A stretch of 64,000 bases of DNA, taken from assembly GCA_017427465.1 (NCBI GenBank), contig JAFRST010000008.1, positions 23,451-87,450 on the forward strand, in the 5' to 3' direction. A program made the translations under genes and the position numbers. Every line of letters begins with the position of its first letter. Positions within the stretch are counted from its first letter, which is position 1. Of this stretch, positions 7,990 through 15,617 are shown piece after piece. This DNA is from Clostridiales bacterium. GTDB lineage: Bacteria > Bacillota > Clostridia > Saccharofermentanales > Saccharofermentanaceae. The notes beneath the pieces were generated by a model that ran no database searches, was not told the DNA's origin, and saw only the letters and a program-made list of their open reading frames with translations.

Positions 7990-8820
7990 TCAGAACTTAG
8001 CTCTTATGCCCTTATGATCAAATCCCTTGTGGGAAAAGAACGTCGCCTCCACTGCATCCATATCATATCCCCTGAAGAATGCGTGGTCGTCGTGAGCAGG
8101 ACCATAGCTGTAATCGTCCTTTTTCTCCTTCATTATTAAGCCAAAGTGCTGGAGCATTTCAGCACGCAGGATATGCAGATTATAATTTTTCTGTGCCTTC
8201 CCGGCATATGCCTCCGGATCGTAGGGTCCATCAAAAGAGCCCAAGAAACGGGCATTATTCCCATCCATAAAAACTACTGTGCGAGAACATAATACTTGTG
8301 TAAGGTCGCGCGCAAGCGCTTCTTCCATCTGTCTGAAGGAGCAAAGCTCGGCATTATAGACCTTGGGCATTACATTACCGTTTTTGTCTATATAATCGTA
8401 TGAGGGTATTCGTGCACCGATGATGTTCTCCGGCAACCCGTCAACTTCAATTACAACCCTTAAGTAATTTGGCCGGACCACTTCAGTCTCGGATACAGAA
8501 TTCGCACTGAGGCCCCTCCCGGTAAATTTCTGTGGCCTTACAACCCCGAGCCCGTTGGTCTTAAGGACTTTAATATTGTTTCTTAATCCGATAATGACCT
8601 GATTCTGCCCGGCCCGAACTTCCGCCGTATAAAGAGAATATCCCAAGTCTTTTGCAAACTCCTCAAAATCTTCGTAGCCTTCAGATTTCTGAGAAGCCTC
8701 TACGAATACGAATCCATCGAGCGTTGAGTTTTCCTCATATAAGAGCGACTTGCAGTCATTAACTGGGAAAGGCTCATTACCACCTTTGCAATTAATGTTT
8801 TGGTAAAGCATTTTTATCAT
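7990..8820 (-). CDS. Endonuclease/exonuclease/phosphatase-fold protein
   Basis: This is a 276-aa protein. The start at 8820 has AGAGGTG six bases upstream; the longer frame would put the promoter and operator inside the gene. Motifs of the EEP superfamily (DNase I-like) are visible: an N-terminal LYQNINCKGG, FVEAS near residue 40 (metal-binding Glu), FMDGNNARF near 194 (equivalent of GDFN) and HDDHAFF near 250 (equivalent of SDH). A metal-dependent phosphodiesterase acting on nucleic acid or small phosphate esters is likely. It is the first gene of an operon with the RHH gene at 7591, behind a palindromic promoter. The pairing suggests a regulated nuclease, but no toxin-antitoxin role can be proven. 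Confidence 0.7.
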   Translation of the reverse strand: MIKMLYQNINCKGGNEPFPVNDCKSLLYEENSTLDGFVFVEASQKSEGYEDFEEFAKDLGYSLYTAEVRAGQNQVIIGLRNNIKVLKTNGLGVVRPQKFTGRGLSANSVSETEVVRPNYLRVVIEVDGLPENIIGARIPSYDYIDKNGNVMPKVYNAELCSFRQMEEALARDLTQVLCSRTVVFMDGNNARFLGSFDGPYDPEAYAGKAQKNYNLHILRAEMLQHFGLIMKEKKDDYSYGPAHDDHAFFRGYDMDAVEATFFSHKGFDHKGIRAKF

Positions 8821-8884
8821 ATCTATCACCTCTTTAAAATATTTAGGAATAAGCACTTCGCGCAGATCTGCAGCTCTGGTATAT

Positions 8885-8931
8885 GGTGCTATACCCACAA
8901 AAATGGTATCACGGGTATAGCACCGTGTCAA
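8885..8931 (-). promoter_or_regulatory. Sigma-A promoter with an overlapping palindromic operator
   Basis: On the minus strand TTGACA (8926-8931) and TACCAT (8903-8908) are spaced by exactly 17 bases. A perfect 12-bp inverted repeat, GGTGCTATACCC (8885-8896) and GGGTATAGCACC (8913-8924), has one arm between -35 and -10 and the other around the expected transcription start. A second, nested inverted repeat, CACGG/CCGTG, overlaps the -35 side. This is the geometry of a promoter repressed by a dimeric DNA-binding protein. The transcript would carry the genes at 7990 and 7591. Confidence 0.75.
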
Positions 8932-9119
8932 GGGGGTGTTCTTGCTCTTTTTGACCCGGTTCCCTGGATGGTCCCGAATCACAAAGCAAAAAGGATCTTG
9001 AGGACAAATGATTCCTCCGCCTGCTCTATTAATAAAAATTTACAGAGCATATAATTATTTGTAATAGCCCAAAGATATAATACATATATATGATTTCAGA
9101 TTTGGCATGGAGGTGTCTT

Positions 9120-9674
9120 ATGTTTTGTTCGAATTGCGGTAAACCAATAGCTGATGGATCTAAGTATTGTAATCACTGCGGTGCTCCCCAAAATGTGATT
9201 TCAACCGGGGAATCTGCAGCTCAGAATCCGAATACCAATGCGGGAACGGTTACAACACAAGCTCCCGCTGCGAACATGGCAGATCCTATGCAGCAATACT
9301 TAAACGGTCCCCTCCAGTCAGCTACAGGCTTTAACGTACCGCAGAGACCGCCGGAAGGAATGGCACTGCTCTTTGTAACATGCAGCGGAACGAGCAGCCG
9401 TCCGATGGTAAACATTTTGGATAACGGCAAGGCAAAACCGGAACGTTATGCAAAACCGGGTGTTAACCGCCAGATCGTATTTCATCCGGGCAGCATATTA
9501 CTTAAATACAATGTCGACCGTGGCCCCGGACTGACGGTAGTTTCAGCCAGATATGCAAAGTACGTCAAACCTTTGTACTTCCATCCGAATGAAGTCATTA
9601 CCATGCAAGTCGTAGTCGGCAGAAATGTTACCCATGTAACATTCCAGAGCAGCCAGGGATACCCTATCGCATAA
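9120..9674 (+). CDS. Zinc-ribbon protein with a beta-rich C-terminal domain
   Basis: This is a 184-aa protein. ATG 9120 follows GGAGGTG with a short spacer. Residues 1-23 form one zinc ribbon (CSNCGKPIADGSKYCNHCG). An Ala/Thr/Gln-rich linker reaches residue ~55, then a ~120-aa beta-rich domain follows that I do not recognise. The ribbon is of the short type that starts many Clostridia membrane or signalling proteins, but no membrane helix is present. It is monocistronic, closed by a strong terminator. Confidence 0.75.
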   Translation: MFCSNCGKPIADGSKYCNHCGAPQNVISTGESAAQNPNTNAGTVTTQAPAANMADPMQQYLNGPLQSATGFNVPQRPPEGMALLFVTCSGTSSRPMVNILDNGKAKPERYAKPGVNRQIVFHPGSILLKYNVDRGPGLTVVSARYAKYVKPLYFHPNEVITMQVVVGRNVTHVTFQSSQGYPIA

Positions 9675-9705
9675 AGACTTCAGTACAAGATGATCGAAAA
9701 TAGAT

Positions 9706-9740
9706 GCCCGCTTCGGAATGACCGAAGTGGGCGTTTTTTA
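9706..9740 (+). terminator. Rho-independent terminator
   Basis: GCCCGCTTCGG (9706-9716) and CCGAAGTGGGC (9722-9732) form an 11-base-pair stem with one G-T pair and a 5-base loop, followed by GTTTTTT. It ends the zinc-ribbon transcript. Confidence 0.9.
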
Positions 9741-9816
9741 TCATGGTGTTACCATAAACTTCTTTTGAATGTCAAAACATAAAAGCCAACGGGATGATAA
9801 GGGGGATGATACTTTC

Positions 9817-9829
9817 AGTCCCATTTATG
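9817..9829 (+). other. Possible left attachment-like direct repeat
   Basis: AGTCCCATTTATG recurs with one mismatch as AGTCCCATTAATG at 12817-12829, exactly 3000 bases downstream. The two copies flank the integrase unit and its two AT-rich lipoproteins. The match is short and could be chance. Confidence 0.25.
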
Positions 9830-9947
9830 TCACACCTCGCGTGATAGAATACTGACTACCTGAGAAACCCTGATAGATTATTAGTTTTCGAATTTAGTTT
9901 TAAGCCTGTAAGTTGTTTTTATACGAATCAAAGCACTGATAGCAAAG

Positions 9948-10019
9948 ATGTATGAAGCTGTCAGTGAAGTTAACTACACCATCATGAGGCAAAAGGAGAA
10001 CGCAATCCTCGCAAAATAA
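9948..10019 (+). CDS. Putative 23-aa leader peptide
   Basis: This ORF (MYEAVSEVNYTIMRQKENAI, then LAK) starts at ATG 9948 and stops five bases before a long hairpin that can mask the Shine-Dalgarno site of the next small ORF. That placement is the layout of translational attenuators, where ribosome movement over a leader peptide decides the downstream RNA fold. There is no strong ribosome binding site before it (ATAGCAAAG), so translation is uncertain. It is not similar to any leader peptide I know. Confidence 0.35.
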   Translation: MYEAVSEVNYTIMRQKENAILAK

Positions 10020-10023
10020 TCAT

Positions 10024-10078
10024 CTCCTCTAATAGAACAACCGCACCACCTGGTGCGGTCGTATCCATTAGAAAGGAG
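10024..10078 (+). promoter_or_regulatory. Hairpin that sequesters the ribosome binding site of the integrase operon
   Basis: The outer stem CTCCTCTAAT (10024-10033) pairs with ATTAG (10067-10071) and AGGAG (10074-10078), with a two-base bulge. The inner stem ACCGCACCA (10040-10048) and TGGTGCGGT (10051-10059) is perfect over 9 bp, the tip bases being unable to close. AGGAG at 10074-10078 is the Shine-Dalgarno site of the 54-aa ORF at 10088, so the folded RNA should block its translation and, through coupling, that of the integrase. No T tract follows, so this is not a terminator. Confidence 0.6.
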
Positions 10079-10087
10079 TTGTTAACA

Positions 10088-10252
10088 ATGAACAAAACGA
10101 TATCACAAAGTAAAGTAATTTGTGCTTCTGACGTATTTTCACTATACGCTTTGAGTCTTTGCGATTCAACGGAACCACTAATGAATTTACAAAGTCTCGA
10201 AAGTTTTTTACAAACGCTTAATACAGAAATGAGGTGTAGATATGCCGGCTAA
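10088..10252 (+). CDS. 54-aa protein translationally coupled to the integrase
   Basis: It begins MNKTISQSKVICASDVFSL at ATG 10088, nine bases after AAAGGAG, and ends at TAA 10250, overlapping the integrase start (10242) by 11 bases. The strong site and overlap argue that it is translated. It is polar and helical, without an obvious HTH, Cys pairs or membrane helix. By position it could be an excisionase-like directionality factor or simply a coupling ORF; the sequence does not decide. Confidence 0.6.
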   Translation: MNKTISQSKVICASDVFSLYALSLCDSTEPLMNLQSLESFLQTLNTEMRCRYAG

Positions 10253-11201
10253 ACGCAACAATATCAGCAGTCTGACAAAGCATTACCTGGCTGCCAGACG
10301 CCCATTCCTGAAGGAATCTTCCTATGCTCATTACGTTGAACTTGCGGAGCATTACATCGAGCCATATGTGGGCAAGCTCAATTTTGAAGACTTGGATAGT
10401 AACAAAGCCGGAGAATATGTAAGCCGGCTCAAGACTTGCGGCAAAACTTCCGGGAAAGGCGGTCTATCAGACAAGACGATCAGAGATATCTGTTCGCTCC
10501 TAAAGAGTGTCTACTATTTCGCGGCAGAGAATGGCGATTGCCCATCAGATATCCGCTTCCCAAGACTCACTTTAGCTAAGCCATCTCGTATGAAGTCACA
10601 GGTGCTCGCAGCTTCACATCAGAAGCAGCTGGAAGCATATCTCACGGCCAACATGAGTCCTGAGAATCTCGGCATTATTCTCTGCCTTTATACAGGCATG
10701 CGAATAGGTGAGATCTGCGCTCTTAAGTGGTCTGATGTTGACTTCGAGAGCTGTCTGGTCAACGTCAACAGGACAGTGCTTCGCATCAGAAACACAGAGA
10801 AACGAGGCAAACAGCCTAAGACTGTAATCGTGACAGGCACACCCAAAACTGAGACATCTCAAAGAGTAATTCCTGTTCCAAAAGCGATCGGGAGGCTTCT
10901 GAAATCTGAAGGAAAACAAATGCCCGGTGATTATTATGTAGCCACCTGTTCAAATCATTTAATGGAGCCCAGACGATATTACGAGAAGTACAAGCAGATA
11001 CTGAGGAAATGCGGCATCACTACTGATTACACATTCCATGCACTCAGGCATACATATGCGACGCGCTGCATTGAGAGCGGTATTGATCCCAAAGTAGTAA
11101 GCGAACTTCTGGGGCACTCATCCGTAACTATCACGCTCAACAGATACGTTCATCCGACCATGGAGCTGAAAAAGCGTTGTGTGGAAAGGCTTTTGAGGTG
11201 A
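10242..11201 (+). CDS. Tyrosine recombinase / site-specific integrase
   Basis: This is a 319-aa protein. Residues ~10-110 form the N-terminal SAM-like core-binding domain (HYLAARRPFLKESSYAHYVE). The catalytic domain carries the expected residues: Arg in TGMRIGEICALKWSDVD (near 150), His-x-x-Arg in HALRHTYATR (near 266), the second His in LLGHSSV (near 289), and the nucleophile Tyr in LNRYVHP (near 299). Length and motif order are those of phage/ICE integrases, and all catalytic residues are present. It has GAGGTG five bases before the ATG and is coupled to the 54-aa ORF. The next genes (11.3-12.6 kb) are clearly more AT-rich than the surroundings, as expected of cargo. Confidence 0.92.
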   Translation: MPAKRNNISSLTKHYLAARRPFLKESSYAHYVELAEHYIEPYVGKLNFEDLDSNKAGEYVSRLKTCGKTSGKGGLSDKTIRDICSLLKSVYYFAAENGDCPSDIRFPRLTLAKPSRMKSQVLAASHQKQLEAYLTANMSPENLGIILCLYTGMRIGEICALKWSDVDFESCLVNVNRTVLRIRNTEKRGKQPKTVIVTGTPKTETSQRVIPVPKAIGRLLKSEGKQMPGDYYVATCSNHLMEPRRYYEKYKQILRKCGITTDYTFHALRHTYATRCIESGIDPKVVSELLGHSSVTITLNRYVHPTMELKKRCVERLLR

Positions 11202-11287
11202 TCCGTCACAAAGTACTTTACTTTAAGTACAAATAGTATCGCTTAAAGAATAAGAATTGTTAACAACATTATAAGGAGGGAGTGCCT

Positions 11288-11329
11288 ATGGAAATATCAA
11301 ATGAAAGGAGATGTCCAAATTGCGGATGA
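11288..11329 (+). CDS. 13-aa ORF, probable translational coupler
   Basis: MEISNERRCPNCG follows an excellent AAGGAGGGAG site, and its TGA overlaps the ATG at 11326 (ATGA). It looks like the first residues of a zinc-ribbon protein cut short after CPNCG. It may be a remnant of such a gene or a leader that delivers ribosomes to the lipoprotein start. Confidence 0.4.
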   Translation: MEISNERRCPNCG

Positions 11330-11955
11330 ACTACATGAAAAATTTAATTGTTTTTGTTATTTCAATAGCTATTGGTGTAGCAATGTTGTCAGGATGCGCA
11401 ACAGCAACAAATAATACCAGTACGAGTGAAAACGAAAGAAAAGACTCCAAAGAGGAGACTACTGAAGAAACGACAACGGAGACAACTACTGAGGCAACAA
11501 CCAGTTTAACCTATAAAACATATACTTTTCAAAATGTTGAGTTTAAGGTTCCAGCTGATTGGAATTATGAAATAGATGGGGATTCATTATTTTTTTATCC
11601 TGATGACAGCGATGTTGCTTTAGAAGTTTATTATCTTGGTTGCAATAAAAGTGCAATAGAGAATTTTGAAACTGCTTTTGAAAGCATGGTTGAAGGATTA
11701 CCTGGATCTGATTATGCAACAGCTACGATAAACAAAAAAGTTACGATGAACGATGGTAATTTTAATATAGGCAAAGTTGATTATACGGAAACTTCGTTTG
11801 GAATAAGCACACAATACTATTTGCAACTTATGTGCGATATAAAAACAGGTGATTTTTATGGATTTGGATTTAGTTCACCTGACAGTATAAGTGAAGAACA
11901 CACACAAATAGTAAATGAGGTCTTTAACAGCATTAGTGCTAATTATGATTTCTAG
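11326..11955 (+). CDS. Lipoprotein with Glu/Thr-rich linker (paralog 1)
   Basis: This is a 209-aa protein. I chose ATG 11326 because the stop of the 13-aa ORF overlaps it; upstream alternatives lie inside the ribosome binding site. The signal peptide NLIVFVISIAIGVAM ends in the lipobox LSGC near residue 26. A linker with ETTTETTTEA-type repeats reaches ~residue 60, then a ~145-aa domain beginning YTFQNVEFKVPADWNYE. It is paralogous to the next gene (shared pattern TYKxYxFxNVxxxVPxxW and KKVxMxxxxFxIGKVDY). It is AT-rich, follows the integrase, and is probably exported cargo of unknown function. Confidence 0.8.
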   Translation: MNYMKNLIVFVISIAIGVAMLSGCATATNNTSTSENERKDSKEETTEETTTETTTEATTSLTYKTYTFQNVEFKVPADWNYEIDGDSLFFYPDDSDVALEVYYLGCNKSAIENFETAFESMVEGLPGSDYATATINKKVTMNDGNFNIGKVDYTETSFGISTQYYLQLMCDIKTGDFYGFGFSSPDSISEEHTQIVNEVFNSISANYDF

Positions 11956-12031
11956 TATAACTCGTTTTGGGAATTATTAAGCAATTCTTGAACGATATTT
12001 ATCGACAGCAACACTTAAGGAGGAAAAATAT

Positions 12032-12634
12032 ATGAAGAAGATATTTGCTTTGGTTATCACAGTTGCCATTTTTGCAACAATGATATCCGGATGTTCATCG
12101 GCAACTGAAAAAACCAACTCAAGCGAAACCATAGAGACAACTACAGAAACAACAACTGAAACGACAACCGAAACAACGACTGAGGAAACGACCAGTATCA
12201 CCTATAAACAATATAGTTTCAAGAATATCAATATCACGGTTCCTAATAATTGGTATGATTTGAGTAGCAGTAGTAATCAGGATTATATGACTTTTGCTTC
12301 TGATAACTGTTATTTAGAAATGTATTTTATTAATGGAGAAGATGTCGAACATAATTCTTTCGATTCGACTTTTGATTATATGGTGGACTCAATATCCGAT
12401 TTTGAGCATGGAGCCTTGATATATGTAAATAAAAAGGTATCTATGACAAACGATGATTTTTATATAGGGAAAGTTGATTATAACGCTTATACTTATCATA
12501 AATACATGGTGTTTTTGATTGATGTTAATACATTAGATTATTATTTGTTGTTTTTTAATTCTTATAGTGAAGAAATAACTGAAGAACAAACAGAACAATT
12601 CAATGAAGTTGTTAACAGTATTAGTAGAAAATAA
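12032..12634 (+). CDS. Lipoprotein with Glu/Thr-rich linker (paralog 2)
   Basis: This is a 200-aa protein with AAGGAGG upstream. Signal peptide IFALVITVAIFATM, then ISGC lipobox near residue 21. The linker is a near-perfect ETTTETTTETTTE repeat that is also repetitive at DNA level. The mature domain YSFKNINITVPNNWYDL matches paralog 1 along its length, so the two arose by tandem duplication. Base composition is strongly AT-rich, as for its partner. The function is unknown; domains of this type, an N-terminal strand followed by a VPxxW motif, are common in Clostridia lipoproteins. Confidence 0.8.
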   Translation: MKKIFALVITVAIFATMISGCSSATEKTNSSETIETTTETTTETTTETTTEETTSITYKQYSFKNINITVPNNWYDLSSSSNQDYMTFASDNCYLEMYFINGEDVEHNSFDSTFDYMVDSISDFEHGALIYVNKKVSMTNDDFYIGKVDYNAYTYHKYMVFLIDVNTLDYYLLFFNSYSEEITEEQTEQFNEVVNSISRK

Positions 12635-12734
12635 GGATGCAACTAATTGATTCTACAGATTTTTGATTACATAGGCATAACAAAGAGACATAGTTTTCTT
12701 TTGTTATTACCTCCTAAAATCTTACCAGATACAG

Positions 12735-12757
12735 CCCGGCTGAGAAGCCGGGTTGTT
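12735..12757 (+). terminator. Rho-independent terminator
   Basis: CCCGGCT (12735-12741) and AGCCGGG (12746-12752) form a 7-bp stem with a 4-base loop, followed by TTGTTT. It lies about 100 bases after paralog 2. Confidence 0.7.
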
Positions 12758-12816
12758 TCGTGATAAGAAATCACGTTTGACGATTAGTGGAAAACTCATA
12801 GGAATAGGCAGCGAAT

Positions 12817-12829
12817 AGTCCCATTAATG
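12817..12829 (+). other. Possible right attachment-like direct repeat
   Basis: AGTCCCATTAATG is the partner of 9817-9829 (one mismatch). It lies just past the terminator that closes the lipoprotein pair. GTTCAAGTCC at 12836-12845 resembles a tRNA T-arm core, but no cloverleaf surrounds it. Confidence 0.25.
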
Positions 12830-12910
12830 GCGCTCGTTCAAGTCCTGGAGATAGTACACTATAGTTGGTAATAACGGCAATAAGGGAAAGATTATATGGA
12901 GGTTACCACC

Positions 12911-13258
12911 ATGGAGAACTTAAAAGGTACGCACACATGGCATTACATCAATAACGATGAAATGATTGTAGGACCAGTAGAAAACCAGCCGTACATAGTC
13001 TGTGTCGAAAACAAATATCCGGCCGAATCAGATTGGCATATGGTCCTGGCATACTGGTATGAAGCAGATAGTGAGCTGACACTCAGGGAACCCAACGGTG
13101 AACCGCACTTTCACGCAATCAAAAAAGCAGGGTTTTACATAATTCACGATACCGGTGACGACAGATTTTCAAAGATATACAGGCTTAAAGGCGTCCGCTA
13201 TTGGACAGAAATCGATCCGCCGGAAGTAAGTGCAGAGAATACTTTGACTATAGAGTAA
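12911..13258 (+). CDS. Hypothetical cytoplasmic protein
   Basis: This is a 115-aa protein. ATG 12911 follows GGAGGT with a 7-base spacer; the earlier in-frame ATG at 12896 overlaps that site. It is rich in Trp, Tyr and His (GTHTWHYIN, SDWHMVLAYWYEA, EPHFHAIKKAGF) with alternating strands and no signal or membrane segment. Family not recognised. It sits between the integrase unit and the decayed defence block, so it may be an accessory gene. Confidence 0.6.
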   Translation: MENLKGTHTWHYINNDEMIVGPVENQPYIVCVENKYPAESDWHMVLAYWYEADSELTLREPNGEPHFHAIKKAGFYIIHDTGDDRFSKIYRLKGVRYWTEIDPPEVSAENTLTIE

Positions 13259-13407
13259 CTAATGGGTTGTTTTCATTAAGCCTTTCTCGTTTGTTATCTA
13301 TTGGTTGAGAAGCTGTTAATTAATCATAAATAGTGACTTATCGAACAGACGTTGAATAGTGACGGGTGTATAATTAATTTGACATTTTAATAGATGGGAG
13401 AACTGTT

Positions 13408-13962
13408 ATGGCAAAGATTAGAATTACTAGCAACCCCTATGACAAGCAGATCAAATATGCTCGCTGGAACAGTGATACTGAAGAATGGCAAACAGTTGAT
13501 TACGCCAACAGTCCTGACAGTCTATTGATCAGTGATGAACTCACCACGAGTTTTTTCCCTTTTAAAGCTAATAAAATCCTTGATGTCATCATCGATGAAT
13601 TCAACGATGGCCAAATTGATCTCCTGTTCGCCGGTACGGAAGATGAATATAACATGCTGCGATCTATCTGTGACACTGAGAAGTATAGTTCATTTGTCAC
13701 ATTATCTCGTGATTCAAATACATTAGAGAATGCGCGTGATATTCTCCCGGACATTGTTGATATTTTTAGAGATATAGATCCTCTTATTACGCAAAGTGTT
13801 AAGGACAAGAGCAAGATAGAAGCAGATATAGGCAAGTTCTCTGAAGCCACTAACGAGAGTATTCCGATTTGTGTTATTGGTAATGTGAGTGCCGGTAAAT
13901 CATCCTTCATAAATGCTCTAATTGGTCATGAGATCCTTCCTAGTATTCAACAGAACATGTGA
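13408..13962 (+). pseudogene. N-terminal fragment of a dynamin/GTPase-like P-loop protein
   Basis: This is a 184-aa ORF with GGGAG before the ATG. After ~150 residues of alpha/beta sequence comes CVIGNVSAGKSSFINALIG, a clear P-loop in the style of dynamin-like and other large GTPases, followed by HEILPS. The ORF then stops within ten codons. The G2-G4 elements (DxxG, NKxD) and the rest of such a protein are absent, and a different protein begins in the next frame. This looks like a deletion that removed the GTPase core and joined the start to the downstream gene. Confidence 0.65.
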
Positions 13963-15208
13963 AACAACTAATGTCTATTTAGCTGTATCAAACACAACTA
14001 AGCAAACGAACAATATACGGGTTAACGATCTCATTCAGAGACTGGAGAATTCATTGAGAGGAAACTTCCCCGGATCCGTTTGGTCTGACAATATTGGGAA
14101 GGGAACGATCCCATGTTTTGATAATGAATACTCTTATTCTGTATCAAGTGTATCCAATATTCCCGCAGAAAAATCAGAGAAGTTTATAAGCCAGACCATC
14201 GAGAAAATACTTGATGGTGTCGTCCCGACTTCCAAAAGTAAAGAATACTCAATCGTTCTTTTGGCTACACCTATCCAAGATATAGAAGAAAGGAAATTGG
14301 TGTTAGCGGATTTCTATTCAGGACTAGCGCCTTACGCATCATGGCAAACCAACTTTACTTTTGTTGAAAATGATGCCACTTCTTCAATGGCAATATTCGG
14401 TGTAAATGCCGGTGTAAGTGCCGGCGTACAAAATGCGCAAAACCAGGCTGTAACTAACACTGGAACGGTTACTGATTCAACCAACACTACTGATACTAGT
14501 TCGACAAATGACACTATAACTGATACAACTGGCCAGACAACTACTGATTCTACTAGTGGTACAAAAACCTATTCGTCTAGCCAAGCAACAGGCAAAAATT
14601 CTAGTTTAACTGTTAATAGAAGCAATACCTCTACTACAGGTACAAATTCATCGACAACGACAGGTACCAGTACTAACAGAAGTGACTTGCATCTCCCCAA
14701 ATTCGGCGATGGTAAGGGTGGAGCAGCAAGTATTTCAGATATGCTATTACCTGAGATAGATGAGGTTGCAGGATCCAAGAATATAGGTGAATTCCTCGAA
14801 AATATGCAACCAGATGCTTCTATAAATGTGAGTGATTCTTTTGGGACAAATCTTTCAAATACGGTAGGTGAGTCTTTCTCTGAAGCAGTTACTTCAGGAT
14901 CATCTAAAACTATAGGGCATAGTTTGACTAATACAGTTGGAAAATCTGTTGCTTCAACGGTTGGCCGTTCTGTTGCTGATTCTACAAGCAGATCTGTTGC
15001 AAGTGGTGTAGGAAGATCTCTTGCAAAGAGTTTAGGAAGAGCTGTATCAACTGCGCTGGCTACCACCGAAGGAATAACCAAAAGTGTGAATTTTGGTGGC
15101 AATTTTGGTGCTAATTTTGCGCGTTCTTCAAACATAACAATAAGCGTTGGTAAAAACGAAGGAATTACGCAATCGTTTGTTAACTATAATATTAAGCATA
15201 GAAGATAA
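13950..15208 (+). pseudogene. N-terminal half of a HerA/DUF87-like ATPase with a Ser/Thr/Gly-rich insert
   Basis: The frame opens at 13922, but resemblance to a separate protein starts near 13950. RGNFPGSVWSDNIGKG and the segment around NIPAEKSEKFISQ and VLLATPIQDIEERK match the N-terminal region of bacterial DUF87/HerA-like ATPases that carry a long low-complexity insert. That insert is present (residues ~180-410: T/S/D-rich, then SVASTVGRSVADSTSRSVAS-type repeats). It ends GKNEGITQSFVNYNIKHRR, just where the ATPase core should begin. Walker A and B motifs are missing, so the gene has lost its catalytic half. Confidence 0.55.
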
Positions 15209-15572
15209 TTTCTTGACATGTTTCAGGTTTATTGAATGTTATTATAAAAGATCTACTAATCTTACTGCCAACAAGGATATTATCACGCAGTCCTTATCAG
15301 ACCATCCTCAAAACATTTCTAGTTTTCATACTCTAGGCACAGATTATATTGATGAAATAATAGCTTTAAGAAATCAATATGTGCATACGGGTTTTTATCT
15401 TAAGAACAATACTCTCGAACATAAGAATCGGCAGGGACAAGTTATAGCTGTCTATCCCAATATAACAGCCGAGTGGATCTACGAAAGAACTAAACTGTTA
15501 TATCAGATAGTTATGGATATTATTTTTATAACCATGCTCGGATATAATTTGTATACTTACGATTATAGGTAG
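15205..15572 (+). pseudogene. C-terminal fragment of a HEPN-domain protein
   Basis: This lies in the frame after the ATPase fragment. FLTCFRFIECYYKRST starts a helical region, and IIALRNQYVHTGFY contains R-x4-H (RNQYVH), the catalytic signature of HEPN ribonucleases. The fragment of about 120 residues resembles the C-terminal HEPN domain of ApeA-type and related abortive-infection proteins. There is no credible start or ribosome binding site, and the N-terminal sensor part is missing, so it was probably fused here by deletion. Confidence 0.5.
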
Positions 15573-15617
15573 AGAATGTTGTTACATTGCAAATCTGTAT
15601 GATGGGAGTTGTATTTT

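Noticed and set aside
12836..12845. GTTCAAGTCC, like a tRNA T-arm
   Set aside because: No cloverleaf, acceptor stem or anticodon arm can be formed around it.
14569..15135. A 188-codon minus-strand frame
   Set aside because: It is opposite the Ser/Thr/Gly-rich insert of the ATPase fragment; its composition reflects the antisense of that low-complexity DNA.
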